From: a virus | IMG/VR virus record: IMGVR_UViG_3300021142_000235 | Coordinates: 1-20,336 of that record | Direction: 5' to 3' (one strand) | DNA length: 20,336 nt | In this document: in pieces, positions 5,544-13,581 of the stretch | How positions within the stretch are numbered: the first letter of the stretch is position 1 | Layout of the letters: each line of letters starts with the position of its first letter | The notes under the pieces: model-generated | Seen by the model: the letters and a program-made list of their open reading frames with translations, nothing else | Databases searched by the model: none | Told to the model about the DNA's origin: nothing | Made by a program: the position numbers and the translations under genes

Positions 5544-6575
5544 TTACTTTCCTTGCTGACGCTTGCGTATTGCAGCAATAATATCATCAGGAGTTTGCAT
5601 GCGGGGTTTTTCAACTTGTGTAGTTACAGATTGTGTAGCTTGTGACTGATCTTCCCATGGTGGAGTATCATCAGTTGAGGGTTTTGCCTGAACTTTATTC
5701 AGTATTGAATTACCTGTCATGGCAACAGTTGTTTTTGTTGATACAACTGTTGCATCTGCGTCACTACTTGTGGTGTCATTACGCATGCTAGTTGGACGGT
5801 AAAATTGGCCCCATTTATCAAGATCATATAGTTCTTGATCAACGCTAGCTTGGAATAGTTCCATTATAGCATTTAGATGTGCTTCATCTGGTTTTTTAGG
5901 CAGAAAACTACTTAGGTTCCATAATCCATGAGTATTCATAGCAGCAGTTTCTATTTCTGATAGAGCACGCTCCTTCATAGCCCACTTGCTTGATGCATAG
6001 TTTGCATAACCGCCTTTAGTAGTCTTGATAAGGTAGAAATCACGTCCGTGGTCGAAATCAGTAGGACTATTTTCGAGATCTTGATCCATAAGGATTGATT
6101 TAATAACATCAAACACTGATGGATTGATGATAAATCTACGGATCGGATTTTCCGGTTCCTGATCATCCTTATTAGGGTTTGATGGAACAAAGCCTTGGAA
6201 CAGATAGCTCTTCTTTTTGTAATACTTCCGAGCCATGTCTTCGAGGCTCTTGTCTTTCCACCATGGACGAATTTCTGCTGTAATTGGACAAGAGCCTGCT
6301 TTCCACATATCTGTGCACGGAACTTGAACATCGACAGGTCTTCCAATAGGATCGCCTTTTACACCAGGAAATGGTAATTTAATGATTAAGCGTTCACACC
6401 AGAAAAAATCGTTTGATTCATCGCCGTCTGGTAAGAATCTAAGAGTAGCGCTTGAACCATCTGGATTATTCCAGAAAGGATAAATCGAATTGTCGCCACC
6501 GCCATTCTTTGCTCGGTCTTTATTGGCTTGTTGTGCCAGTAGTTTTGCTTGTATTTCTTTAAGACTTAGTGCCAT
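5544..6575 (-). CDS. 32: gp32-like single-stranded DNA-binding protein
   Basis: 343 residues (T4 gp32: 301). It binds single-stranded DNA cooperatively and coordinates replication, recombination and repair with UvsX/UvsY. The N-terminal basic region (MALSLKEIQAKLLAQQANKD) corresponds to the cooperative-binding B domain. The OB-fold core starts at about residue 31 (IYPFWNNPDGSSATLRFLPD, a pattern typical of T4-type gp32). Cysteines at 60, 87 and 96 lie in the zinc-loop region, but the T4 His/Cys set is not fully reproduced. The C-terminal 80 residues are Thr/Gln/Asp-rich and end in a basic helix (DDIIAAIRKRQQGK) instead of the acidic tail seen in T4. The ATG is preceded by AAAGGAGG and an 8-base spacer. 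It stands directly upstream of fractured uvsX, as expected for a recombination/replication block. Confidence 0.85.
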   Translation of the reverse strand: MALSLKEIQAKLLAQQANKDRAKNGGGDNSIYPFWNNPDGSSATLRFLPDGDESNDFFWCERLIIKLPFPGVKGDPIGRPVDVQVPCTDMWKAGSCPITAEIRPWWKDKSLEDMARKYYKKKSYLFQGFVPSNPNKDDQEPENPIRRFIINPSVFDVIKSILMDQDLENSPTDFDHGRDFYLIKTTKGGYANYASSKWAMKERALSEIETAAMNTHGLWNLSSFLPKKPDEAHLNAIMELFQASVDQELYDLDKWGQFYRPTSMRNDTTSSDADATVVSTKTTVAMTGNSILNKVQAKPSTDDTPPWEDQSQATQSVTTQVEKPRMQTPDDIIAAIRKRQQGK

Positions 6576-6653
6576 TTTATGTGCCTCCTTTATGTGCCTA
6601 ATTAGTGTCTAAGACAACTGTAGATCATCATTCTGTTCTACTGTTGACAATAC

Positions 6654-6661
6654 TATTTATC
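6654..6661 (-). promoter_or_regulatory. Putative late promoter GATAAATA upstream of gp32
   Basis: Minus-strand GATAAATA (7 of 8 to TATAAATA) lies 78 bases before the gp32 ATG. Nine bases upstream of it is TTTGCTTTC (6671-6679), 8 of 9 to a T4 MotA box, so the same octamer could act as the -10 of a middle promoter. Whether this phage has MotA is unknown. Confidence 0.45.
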
Positions 6662-6697
6662 CCAGTTGGTGAAAGCAAATTTGTTTTCGAAAAAAAA

Positions 6698-7547
6698 TTA
6701 ATCAAAAAGATCCAAGAAATCACTAGGATCAAGTTCGCACGACTCTATCCAGGCTTTTTTTTTGATAAATGGATTTTTGTTCCCATAACGGATCAGGGTC
6801 CATACCCTTGTTAATGAACGGTAACTGTGAAATAGACCACGGTCTAATATGTGTGGCTTTAAAATGTCCTAGAATTTCTTTTCCGCCCATTAGACTTTTC
6901 ATTGCATAAAGAGATGGAAGGTGAAATTCGTCACCATGCATAAATTGCTCAATACCGTCTGTTAGTTGAGTGTCTAAAAAGGCACAGGTTGTTAGGTTAG
7001 CAGCAATAGCTCCGGCACGCCAATTAAAATCTGGAGCAAGTAATCCATTAACATGAGAAATGCAGTCCAATGACATTCCACTTTTATATGTAGGGTTAAG
7101 TCTAATTTTGGTTTCTTCTTCCTGAAATCCGCCCGGTGGACCCGGGCGATAAAGTATGTCTGATCGTATGCTCAATACATTATCATACACGAAATCATTA
7201 TCAAGCTCATGTTGTCTTTTCATAATTCCAGCGTGATAATCGTATCAGGTTTGCTTCCAGTAAGACAATGGCAAAAATTTAAAGGTGTGTATAGCATTAT
7301 TGCAAAATTCATATGACTTCTGCCTGTCAAAAATGCTTTGAATCTCGCTATCGTCAAGAAAAAGGTAATCTATAAGTCTTGAATTATCAAATATTCTGTG
7401 TATTGTATTGGATGTGCATGAATTATCACAGGCTAATACAACGTACCAGTCTGGGTGGTTGTATATCCTGTCAAACAAACGTAGGTTATATGGTAGCACA
7501 TGTTCCCATGTCCTTGCTTGCCCTTTTACAATAATAGCGGTTCTCAT
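6698..7547 (-). pseudogene. Glycosyltransferase-like gene with in-frame TGA and poly-A frameshift
   Basis: Read as one gene it encodes about 282 residues starting MRTAIIVKGQARTWEHVLPY at the ATG at 7547, which overlaps the preceding stop as ATGA. Two lesions interrupt it. A TGA at 7245-7247 falls between SYWKQT and YDYHAGIMKRQHELDN, and the frame on both sides is the same. Later, a run of nine A residues (6755-6763) shifts the frame: as written it ends SLDRVVRT, while one A fewer gives AWIESCELDPSDFLDLFD and a stop at 6698, a far more protein-like acidic end. NDFVYDNVLSIRSDILYRP resembles the conserved [IV]-x-[IT]-R-x-D-[IVL]-L-[YF] stretch of a phage/bacterial glycosyltransferase-like family. 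Sequencing error, genuine decay or recoding are all possible. Intact stretches are 7245-7547 and 6729-7244. Confidence 0.6.
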
Positions 7548-8024
7548 GTCCATTTGTAAACCTTTAAACCGATTCTATGACCCAGCCATATTAACTTAGT
7601 ATTAACATTTGCGTCAGGTTCATCAGCAATAACTCTATATGGGCAAACCGTTTCATTTTCAATTGCATATGTACAAGATGCCCACTTAATGAGTGCCCGT
7701 GGATGGCCAATTGCATAATTTTGTGTATCGCGCGAGTCTAATGTTGCAAAACAAATTTCGTCTCCTCTTAGAGGATTTGCCCAATTTGGTATATAATTCG
7801 CAAATGCAAAATCACATTGGCACCAAACAATAGCGCCTATCATAGATGAATTAGCGTAAGGCCAACGGGTAAAAAAAATTATTCGATATTAACTTTTTTT
7901 GTAGGACTAGACCGCATCTAGTAATGATTTTAAAAACACTATCATTACTAGTGCAGGTTGCTACAATATAATCTTTATCTGCAGGCGGCGCATTTATCGA
8001 CGAAATAACAAGATAATCAAGCAT
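7544..8024 (-). pseudogene. Hypothetical gene split by poly-T frameshift
   Basis: The ATG at 8024 overlaps the stop of the upstream 897-residue gene (TAATG). As written the frame ends after 57 codons (ISNNFFYPLALR). Removing one T from the run of eight (7871-7878, T on the minus strand) gives FFTRWPYANSSMIGAIVWCQ and joins seamlessly to the downstream frame, yielding about 159 residues and an exact number of codons. The joined protein is not recognised; its end (NVNTKLIWLGHRIGLKVYKWT) faintly resembles the last strands of GNAT acetyltransferases. It ends in TGA overlapping the start of the glycosyltransferase-like gene, so the two probably form one translational unit. The lesion is of the same type, one base too many in a homopolymer, as in its neighbour. 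Confidence 0.55.
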
Positions 8025-10717
8025 TAAATTCCAGCAAGAGTTTTAATCCTGACTATTTCATCTTCTTTCATATGACTGCCTTCAGCAGCTATTGAGCGAG
8101 CTATTTCAGCTGATTTACTATAGAGGCCTCTATCAAATGATTCCCAAGTCTTATCTGGTTTGAGTTGATGTAATGCGTCCGATTGACCAACTACCATTAC
8201 AGGCCATGCCTGAACAAGTACAGCTAACCTACCACCACTCAGTTTTAATACATCACCATCTTCTAAATCATCATCGGTTTGAGTTATATCATATACCTCG
8301 CCGTCACTATACTGTGTCATATCATGCACAGTTGGACTCATAGGTCCTTTTTCTTTCCGGCGTATAAGATCTTGTGCCGCAGACATTGACTTGCTTCTCT
8401 TCCAATCTTTATCTGTAAACGGTCCCTTTCCACCGAAGCCAGGAACATTGCCTTGTCCAGATTTTTGAACATATGATTTTAATGTATCAGATGATATTTC
8501 ATTTAATTCATTATCTTCGCCAAACGCTCTTCTATACGAATTAGGATCCATGCTTGTTTTAGATCCAACGACGCTCAGGCCTTCGCCGCCTAACAGCAGA
8601 TCATACATCAGCTTGACAATATCACCTGGTCTACGTTTACTGTCAATTGCCTGCGATAACCACATAACCTTTTGTGGCTTCATAGGCTTCTGGCTCGGTG
8701 TTGAAATTAATTTTTTGGCAAAATCTTTCATTTGACCAAGATCTTGTAACTTTTCTAGGTGTTTTATATCATCAATAGTGAAATTGTCAGCAGGACCTTC
8801 TTCTAAGGTGTCTTCACTTTCATCAACAACTATATCCAGTACATCTACAGGTGTGAAATAAACTTCGTCGTCGCCTTCAAATTTTACAGGATATTCATTT
8901 CCTTCTGGTTGGCCAACTACTACACCATGCTGGCCGCTTTCTTTATGCTTTACGTGATCTCCCTTAAGAAATCCATTAGATTCATTAAAGTCATCTTCAT
9001 TCATTGCGGCGTAATCATCGTGGTCTATGTAAAAATCACTATCAGGATCGTAGTATTTTCCTTCTTTTGGATCATAGTACACAGTCTTTCCACTTTTAGT
9101 CATAAAAGGACCTTCAAGCCCTGATCTTTCTTGATAGCGATCTGTGTTAATTGGCCGCACTGCATGCCAACCTTCACCTAAGGTTGTAGCTTTTTCTCTA
9201 AAAGCTTTAACAGCTCGTCCAGGCGGGTCGTATGGCATATTGAGATTATCTACATATTCCCACTTATCGCCAACTTTTCTAACTATTTCGTATTCGTTTT
9301 TAACAGTGTGTGCGTCATGCCTATCCGGGAACCAAGTTAGATAAAGATCGCCCGCTTGGTCTATAACTTCTCCTGGAAAACCTGGAATAAATCGTATTTT
9401 ACTTGTGTCGCTTGAAACTTCTGAATTTTCAACAACATTGTCTGCACCAAAAATTTTAGTTGGATCAAATTCACTTAAAAAATTATCTATCTCGATTTCT
9501 TCAGGTAGGTATTGTTCATCCTCTACAATGTTTAAGCTGCTGTTGATAGCTTCTCGTACAAATGACAAGTCTTCTTCTGTTGGGCGTCTATTATCTGCAA
9601 TCATTATAGCTATTTCGGATAGTCTAGCTGCAGAACGTGTATCCTCACAAGCATCTGACAGTTCTTTCAACTGTAATTGCAATCTTTCCTGCACTGGCAT
9701 TCCGGAAGGAACATTTGATACGTTTGGACGTCTAGACCATTTGAATTGAGGTTTTGCCGGAAATGGACTTGCTGTGCCGACATATCTAGCTGCAACTGAC
9801 AGATCCGAATAGGTATCATCTCCTTGTTGGCATGAACATTGTTCAGCAAATATCTGCAAAAGATTTTCTGTCGCTTGTTCGTCAAGTATAACCGTAGGCG
9901 AAACAAGTATAGAAGCAGCGTTTTGATACCCTTTTGGGCCTTGTACCGATTTCATACGCTTGTTAATTAGATCTAATTGTTCTCTTATACCAACAATGTA
10001 TTCACTTAAGACTTGATTTTGTCTCATAGTAAATGCAGCTCTTTTTAAAGAAACATAATCGGCACTGAGAGAATATAATGATTCTGCTATATCGTCAAAA
10101 TTTGTGCCGCCGTTGCTTAAATGCCTTGCAAAAGCTTTGGCCCCATTTAGATGCAAATGCGGATATGCAAATCTTTCACCATTCTTGTTTTCAACAAAAA
10201 TTGCTTTTACATGCCTTGTTCTAGCACCATGTTTGTCTTGATTAACAACATCACTGTGCCTAACAATAACTTTTGCCTCGCCGATGCGTTGAAAGGAACT
10301 CTTTGTTGTCCCAAACCATTTACTAATGTCTTTGCTTTCGTGTATGTTGTTCACGGCTTCCTCCCGAGGTTCTATTTCTTTGTCAAATACCTGCCAGATA
10401 ACGTGTATGCCTTCTTTTTGTCCAACAGACTTTCGTATATGATGTCTAATCTTGTAAATTTTTGACCAGTCTTGCTCGTTGCTTAACTTTGGTGTTTTCA
10501 AGTTAATATAACTATTTTGTCCATTATCAATTACTGACACTAGAAATGTAAATTTTTCTAATGCAGGGTTATGGCTGCGATTGACTGCGAAAAATCTTGT
10601 TGCTTCGTCTGGATCAATTGTTTCATTGCCTTTTGCATCGTACATGCGTACGCTATCACATGAGCCTTTTAGAATTCCAAAAATCTTATTGGTAATAATT
10701 GACCAGTTAAAACTCAT
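8024..10717 (-). CDS. Large hypothetical phage protein (897 residues)
   Basis: Not recognised. The frame opens at a TTG at 10732, but the ATG at 10717 has GGAG 6 bases upstream and a late promoter 25 bases upstream, so late expression and a structural or packaging-associated role are likely (inference). Residues 1-270 look globular, with mixed strands and helices and a charged segment ARTRHVKAIFVENKNGERFA followed by PHLHLNGAKAFARHL. Residues about 370-460 are helical and acidic. Around residues 545-640 there are Tyr/Asp-rich segments (YYDPKEGKYYDPDSDFYIDH) and a possible SH3/KOW-like barrel (KHKESGQHGVVVGQPEGNEY). The last 200 residues are helical and end DEIVRIKTLAGI. It follows large terminase directly, where T4 would have the tail sheath gene 18, and it is not a sheath protein by eye. 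Confidence 0.75.
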   Translation of the reverse strand: MSFNWSIITNKIFGILKGSCDSVRMYDAKGNETIDPDEATRFFAVNRSHNPALEKFTFLVSVIDNGQNSYINLKTPKLSNEQDWSKIYKIRHHIRKSVGQKEGIHVIWQVFDKEIEPREEAVNNIHESKDISKWFGTTKSSFQRIGEAKVIVRHSDVVNQDKHGARTRHVKAIFVENKNGERFAYPHLHLNGAKAFARHLSNGGTNFDDIAESLYSLSADYVSLKRAAFTMRQNQVLSEYIVGIREQLDLINKRMKSVQGPKGYQNAASILVSPTVILDEQATENLLQIFAEQCSCQQGDDTYSDLSVAARYVGTASPFPAKPQFKWSRRPNVSNVPSGMPVQERLQLQLKELSDACEDTRSAARLSEIAIMIADNRRPTEEDLSFVREAINSSLNIVEDEQYLPEEIEIDNFLSEFDPTKIFGADNVVENSEVSSDTSKIRFIPGFPGEVIDQAGDLYLTWFPDRHDAHTVKNEYEIVRKVGDKWEYVDNLNMPYDPPGRAVKAFREKATTLGEGWHAVRPINTDRYQERSGLEGPFMTKSGKTVYYDPKEGKYYDPDSDFYIDHDDYAAMNEDDFNESNGFLKGDHVKHKESGQHGVVVGQPEGNEYPVKFEGDDEVYFTPVDVLDIVVDESEDTLEEGPADNFTIDDIKHLEKLQDLGQMKDFAKKLISTPSQKPMKPQKVMWLSQAIDSKRRPGDIVKLMYDLLLGGEGLSVVGSKTSMDPNSYRRAFGEDNELNEISSDTLKSYVQKSGQGNVPGFGGKGPFTDKDWKRSKSMSAAQDLIRRKEKGPMSPTVHDMTQYSDGEVYDITQTDDDLEDGDVLKLSGGRLAVLVQAWPVMVVGQSDALHQLKPDKTWESFDRGLYSKSAEIARSIAAEGSHMKEDEIVRIKTLAGI

Positions 10718-10742
10718 TACATGCTCCAGCAATATAGTCGTG

Positions 10743-10750
10743 TATTTAGT
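10743..10750 (-). promoter_or_regulatory. Putative late promoter ACTAAATA
   Basis: Minus-strand ACTAAATA (cyanophage-type CTAAATA) overlaps the terminase stop codon and ends 25 bases before the ATG at 10717 of the 897-residue gene, the same spacing as at the tail tube gene. Confidence 0.55.
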
Positions 10751-12341
10751 TAAGGATTACTGAAAACGGCAATGGATCTCTGTGTTCTGCCTCATTGTCG
10801 TCAAAAACGTCTTTGAGTAACTCGCCTACTTTATCATCCCAGTTTGTGACCATTTGCATCATTCTTACACATAACAATGTGCTCATAACACAATCATCGT
10901 GCTCGCCTTGTTTAGCTGCGAAACTATCGCCTTTGCTAACAAAGAACTTCAACTGCTTAACCAACATTTTACTATGTATTTTTAATTTGTTGCTTTCCAA
11001 TAAACTTTTTAGTTTGGCACACGCATTTGCTTTACTGCGTCCATTGGTATTCAAACCTCTGCGGTATCTAATCAAGCCCGTTTTGCGAGGTTCATTTAAT
11101 ATTACAGCGTTGAAATTTTCCTCACCTATTTCCAAGATGGACTGTAAGGCTGCTTCGCCCCACGTGTTGTTTTCAAAAGTATAATAGATATCTGGTTCAC
11201 CTTTATAGCCTTGCTTTTTACATTCTTGATATATGAAATTTATAATGAGTTGCATATTTCGCACTTGATTTGGAATACTAGTCTTGTTGCTTGTCCATTC
11301 TGCAATTTGTGTCATATCCGGCAGACTAAAAACCTGGATGCAGGCAGGGTCTTTACCAATGCCAGCACTTGGATCCAGGCTCACAAGATAGGTTTTGTCA
11401 GGTGTGATTGTGCTGTAGTAGCGTGTTTCACCAAGTTTAAAAAGGGGTTCATTTCCGCGTAAACGTTGCAGTGTTAGACTGCTTATCAATGTACTTTCTT
11501 CGCCTGCAAATTTGCATTCATATTCGCGTTGAAAACGCTCATCGCCGATTTTTGCTCGCTCAATTGCTGCCCATTTTTCGTCGCGACCTGGTACGTCACT
11601 GTAATGTGCTGAGAAAGCTTTGAAGCCGTTTATACCAAGCCCGTCAGGAACTTCAAACCCATCTTCATCTATTGTATTAACTGCGCCAAGCCAAAGCTCT
11701 GCAAATGTATCTTCGTCACTAGCAGGTGTCGATGTGATTATACACTTCCCACCTGTAGCTAGTGTAGGTGCCATAGCAGTCCAAAATTCCACTGCAACAC
11801 GTGGTCTAACGTAAGCAAACTCGTCTAGGTAAAGTAAACTAATCGACATGCCTCGACCACTGTCCGGAGTTGTTGTTGTAGCTACAATACGCGATCCGTT
11901 GTCAAATTTAATAGATGTAACATTATATTCTACAACACCGGGTCGGATATGGTCGGGTAATTCTTCGTATGCATATTTTATACGCATCATAATTTCATTT
12001 GCGCTTTTGAATTTATTAGCTGCAATTAAAACAGTAACATCTTCGTTAAACATGGCATACCACAGCATATAGCCAGCTGCTGTTGTGGTTTTTCCGCTTT
12101 GACGCGGAATCATTGCAATGGTGTTGCGATTCTTCCAGTATGTCTTTACTAAATCTTTTTGGAAGTGATATGCTGTAAACGGCATTTTACCGCGCAAAGG
12201 ATGCTGTATATACATAAAATGCTCCATGAACCAAAGAGGGTCCTGTGCACACTGCGCAAGTTCGCTAAATTGTTGCTGTGTTAGCGTTATTTTTTTAAAA
12301 GCTGGTTTTAACTTTTCATAATTGCTTGTATTTTTTGACAT
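10746..12341 (-). CDS. 17: Terminase large subunit (gp17)
   Basis: 531 residues. This is the packaging motor ATPase and headful nuclease that docks on the portal. The N-terminal ATPase domain has the P-loop MIPRQSGKTT (residues 77-86), Walker B with catalytic Glu SLLYLDE (168-174) and the coupling motif IITSTP (201-206). The C-terminal RNase-H-like nuclease has its three acidic positions in SLDPSAG (D323), YTFENNTWG (E390) and GEHDDCVMS (D482/D483). T4 gp17 is 610 residues; this one lacks some terminal extensions but all catalytic motifs are present, and there is no intein here. No Shine-Dalgarno sequence is visible; the stop of the Usg-like gene (TAA) lies one base before the ATG, so translation is probably by coupling. 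Confidence 0.96.
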   Translation of the reverse strand: MSKNTSNYEKLKPAFKKITLTQQQFSELAQCAQDPLWFMEHFMYIQHPLRGKMPFTAYHFQKDLVKTYWKNRNTIAMIPRQSGKTTTAAGYMLWYAMFNEDVTVLIAANKFKSANEIMMRIKYAYEELPDHIRPGVVEYNVTSIKFDNGSRIVATTTTPDSGRGMSISLLYLDEFAYVRPRVAVEFWTAMAPTLATGGKCIITSTPASDEDTFAELWLGAVNTIDEDGFEVPDGLGINGFKAFSAHYSDVPGRDEKWAAIERAKIGDERFQREYECKFAGEESTLISSLTLQRLRGNEPLFKLGETRYYSTITPDKTYLVSLDPSAGIGKDPACIQVFSLPDMTQIAEWTSNKTSIPNQVRNMQLIINFIYQECKKQGYKGEPDIYYTFENNTWGEAALQSILEIGEENFNAVILNEPRKTGLIRYRRGLNTNGRSKANACAKLKSLLESNKLKIHSKMLVKQLKFFVSKGDSFAAKQGEHDDCVMSTLLCVRMMQMVTNWDDKVGELLKDVFDDNEAEHRDPLPFSVILN

Positions 12342-12342
12342 G

Positions 12343-12588
12343 TTAATTCAAACTATATAATTCGCTTACTGCGCGATATGTTTTTGGTTGATCTCCTGAA
12401 ACACTGATTAGTATTTCAGCAATTACAGCATCTATAGATTTATGCCAATAATTTAGAAAATTATGAGTACGTAATAGTTCCGGTATGTGGTCTTCAAACC
12501 CCCAACTAAATTCCTGTAAAAGGCTAGGGCGATCTGGCATCCAGTAATATACTTTTAATAGTACGGGTTTTGTAGATTTTATTATCAT
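12343..12588 (-). CDS. Usg-like protein
   Basis: 81 residues. The ATG at 12588 follows AAGGAGG with a 5-base spacer; the longer TTG-initiated form is rejected. YWMPDRPSLLQEFSWGFEDH followed by IPELLRTHNFLNYWHKSID matches the Usg family pattern (Y-x-[LM]-P-D-[HR]-P-S-L-L-Q-x-F-x-W, then P-x-[LF] and [FY]-W-x3-[LI]-[DE]). Usg-like proteins are known mainly from Alphaproteobacteria, named for a gene upstream of a tryptophan operon gene, and have no established biochemical function. Its presence between the terminase subunits in a phage is unusual and suggests acquisition from an alphaproteobacterial host. Its ribosome binding site is inside an alternative-pairing region (see regulatory entry). 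Confidence 0.75.
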   Translation of the reverse strand: MIIKSTKPVLLKVYYWMPDRPSLLQEFSWGFEDHIPELLRTHNFLNYWHKSIDAVIAEILISVSGDQPKTYRAVSELYSLN

Positions 12589-12589
12589 T

Positions 12590-12645
12590 GTTGCCTCCTT
12601 CAAAAAACTAGAGGCAACTTTGATTATTTAAATGCATGTTGCCTC
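12590..12645 (-). promoter_or_regulatory. Three-element alternative-pairing region before usg-like gene
   Basis: The 8-base word GAGGCAAC occurs twice on the minus strand (12638-12645, at the end of the upstream coding region, and 12590-12597, overlapping the Shine-Dalgarno sequence), with its complement GTTGCCTC between them (12611-12618). The middle element can pair with the first, giving a stem followed by TAGTTTTTT like an intrinsic terminator, or with the last, hiding the ribosome binding site. The pairings are exact; a switch function is inference. Confidence 0.5.
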
Positions 12646-13580
12646 ACTATTGTACTCATTGGACTGTGACTACCATCATCTACTGGTTCTTCATCATGTA
12701 GTGGATCTTTATCAAAACTGGGCTTTGTAGGGTCACTGAGCGGGCTCATGGCACCGCTTTCGTTTTCTCTTTCAGTTTCTTCCAGGTATTTGGTATAATC
12801 ATTTATTAGTTTATTATGTAATTCCTGTATTAAACCATTATCACCTGCACTACCTTTAATGCGTTGCGGATTTTCAACTGCTTGCCAAATATATTCAGGT
12901 TCATCAATTTCTTCACCTTCGTCTTTGAATTTACGATGACCATAATCGTATTCAGCTACATCTTCTTCTAATTCAACATTTTCATCCATAGTTGGATCAT
13001 AATAATCAATCTCGCCGCCACGTTCTCGTGCGTCAGCGCATCTATCGCATTGGTAGCCTAATTCAACATCTCTAGCTGTCAGTCGGTTAGGATAACCACA
13101 TGTCGGACAAGGTCGATTGCGTATACCTGCTCTTAGTGAGCTGCGCCCGCCGGGATCTGCAAAATCATCATCATCAAAATCATCATAATCATCATCAAAA
13201 TCATCATAATCATCATCATCATCTACGTTGTTTTCAGCAATTCCTGTAGTTACATCATCAGATGCGGGCTCAGCTGCTTTAGTTGGCAGTCCTGCATTTT
13301 TTCGCAAATCATTTAAGCCGTGCATAACATCTGCGTTGGCTTGTCCATCCATAGGCTCTTGTATTGGGCCGGCGTCAACTGCTTGCATTGCTTGGTCGTC
13401 AGCAGACATTTCAGGATCAACTGGAGCTCCAATTGGGGAAGAGGCAATGTCTGCAGTTTGCGTGTGCGGTTCAATTATTCCTGCTAGTTGTGCAATGCGT
13501 GCAACTTCATCAGCGTTGACACTTTGCACGTCTATCATGGTTGTGTCACTTGTTACGTTTAATTTATATGTGCGTTCCAT
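12624..13580 (-). CDS. Acidic zinc-ribbon protein, unknown role
   Basis: 318 residues, not recognised. N-terminal residues 20-36 contain NADEVARIAQLAGI. A Pro/Ala/Asp-rich, probably disordered part follows, then an extreme Asp tract (about residues 118-142) built of YDDFDDD units. Residues about 155-182 form a zinc ribbon, RPCPTCGYP followed 17 residues later by CDRCADA (C-x2-C-x17-C-x2-C). The remainder is acidic and helical, ending MSTIVRQHAFK. The start follows AAGGG with a 7-base spacer and lies one base from the stop of the preceding gene. Acidic protein plus zinc ribbon near the terminase could fit a scaffold or DNA/RNA-binding virion accessory protein, but this is speculation. Confidence 0.7.
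   Translation of the reverse strand: MERTYKLNVTSDTTMIDVQSVNADEVARIAQLAGIIEPHTQTADIASSPIGAPVDPEMSADDQAMQAVDAGPIQEPMDGQANADVMHGLNDLRKNAGLPTKAAEPASDDVTTGIAENNVDDDDDYDDFDDDYDDFDDDDFADPGGRSSLRAGIRNRPCPTCGYPNRLTARDVELGYQCDRCADARERGGEIDYYDPTMDENVELEEDVAEYDYGHRKFKDEGEEIDEPEYIWQAVENPQRIKGSAGDNGLIQELHNKLINDYTKYLEETERENESGAMSPLSDPTKPSFDKDPLHDEEPVDDGSHSPMSTIVRQHAFK
13162..13233. repeat. Asp-codon microsatellite with 21-base unit
   Basis: ATC/ATG-type triplets (TCA on the plus strand) are organised in a 21-base unit encoding YDDFDDD that occurs about twice, flanked by plain Asp-codon runs. It encodes the acidic tract of the zinc-ribbon protein. Copy-number change would keep the frame, altering only tract length. 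Confidence 0.7.
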
Positions 13581-13581
13581 T

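Noticed and set aside
5975-6346. Second minus-strand frame inside gp32
   Set aside because: It overlaps the gp32 core in another frame and its product has no domain-like pattern.
6671-6679. MotA box TTTGCTTTC before gp32
   Set aside because: One imperfect copy at a plausible distance from GATAAATA is not enough; marine relatives often lack MotA and I see no second example in the window.
7245-7247. TGA read as a sense codon genome-wide
   Set aside because: TGA terminates other genes here in natural overlap contexts (7544 and 19761), so a changed genetic code is unlikely; local read-through or error remains possible.
9405-9749. Long plus-strand open frames opposite the 897-residue gene and elsewhere (for example 13228-13722, 10795-11184)
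   Set aside because: They lie wholly or mostly antisense to well-supported genes, are rich in Ser/Leu/Cys as expected of shadow frames, and have no ribosome binding sites or recognisable motifs.
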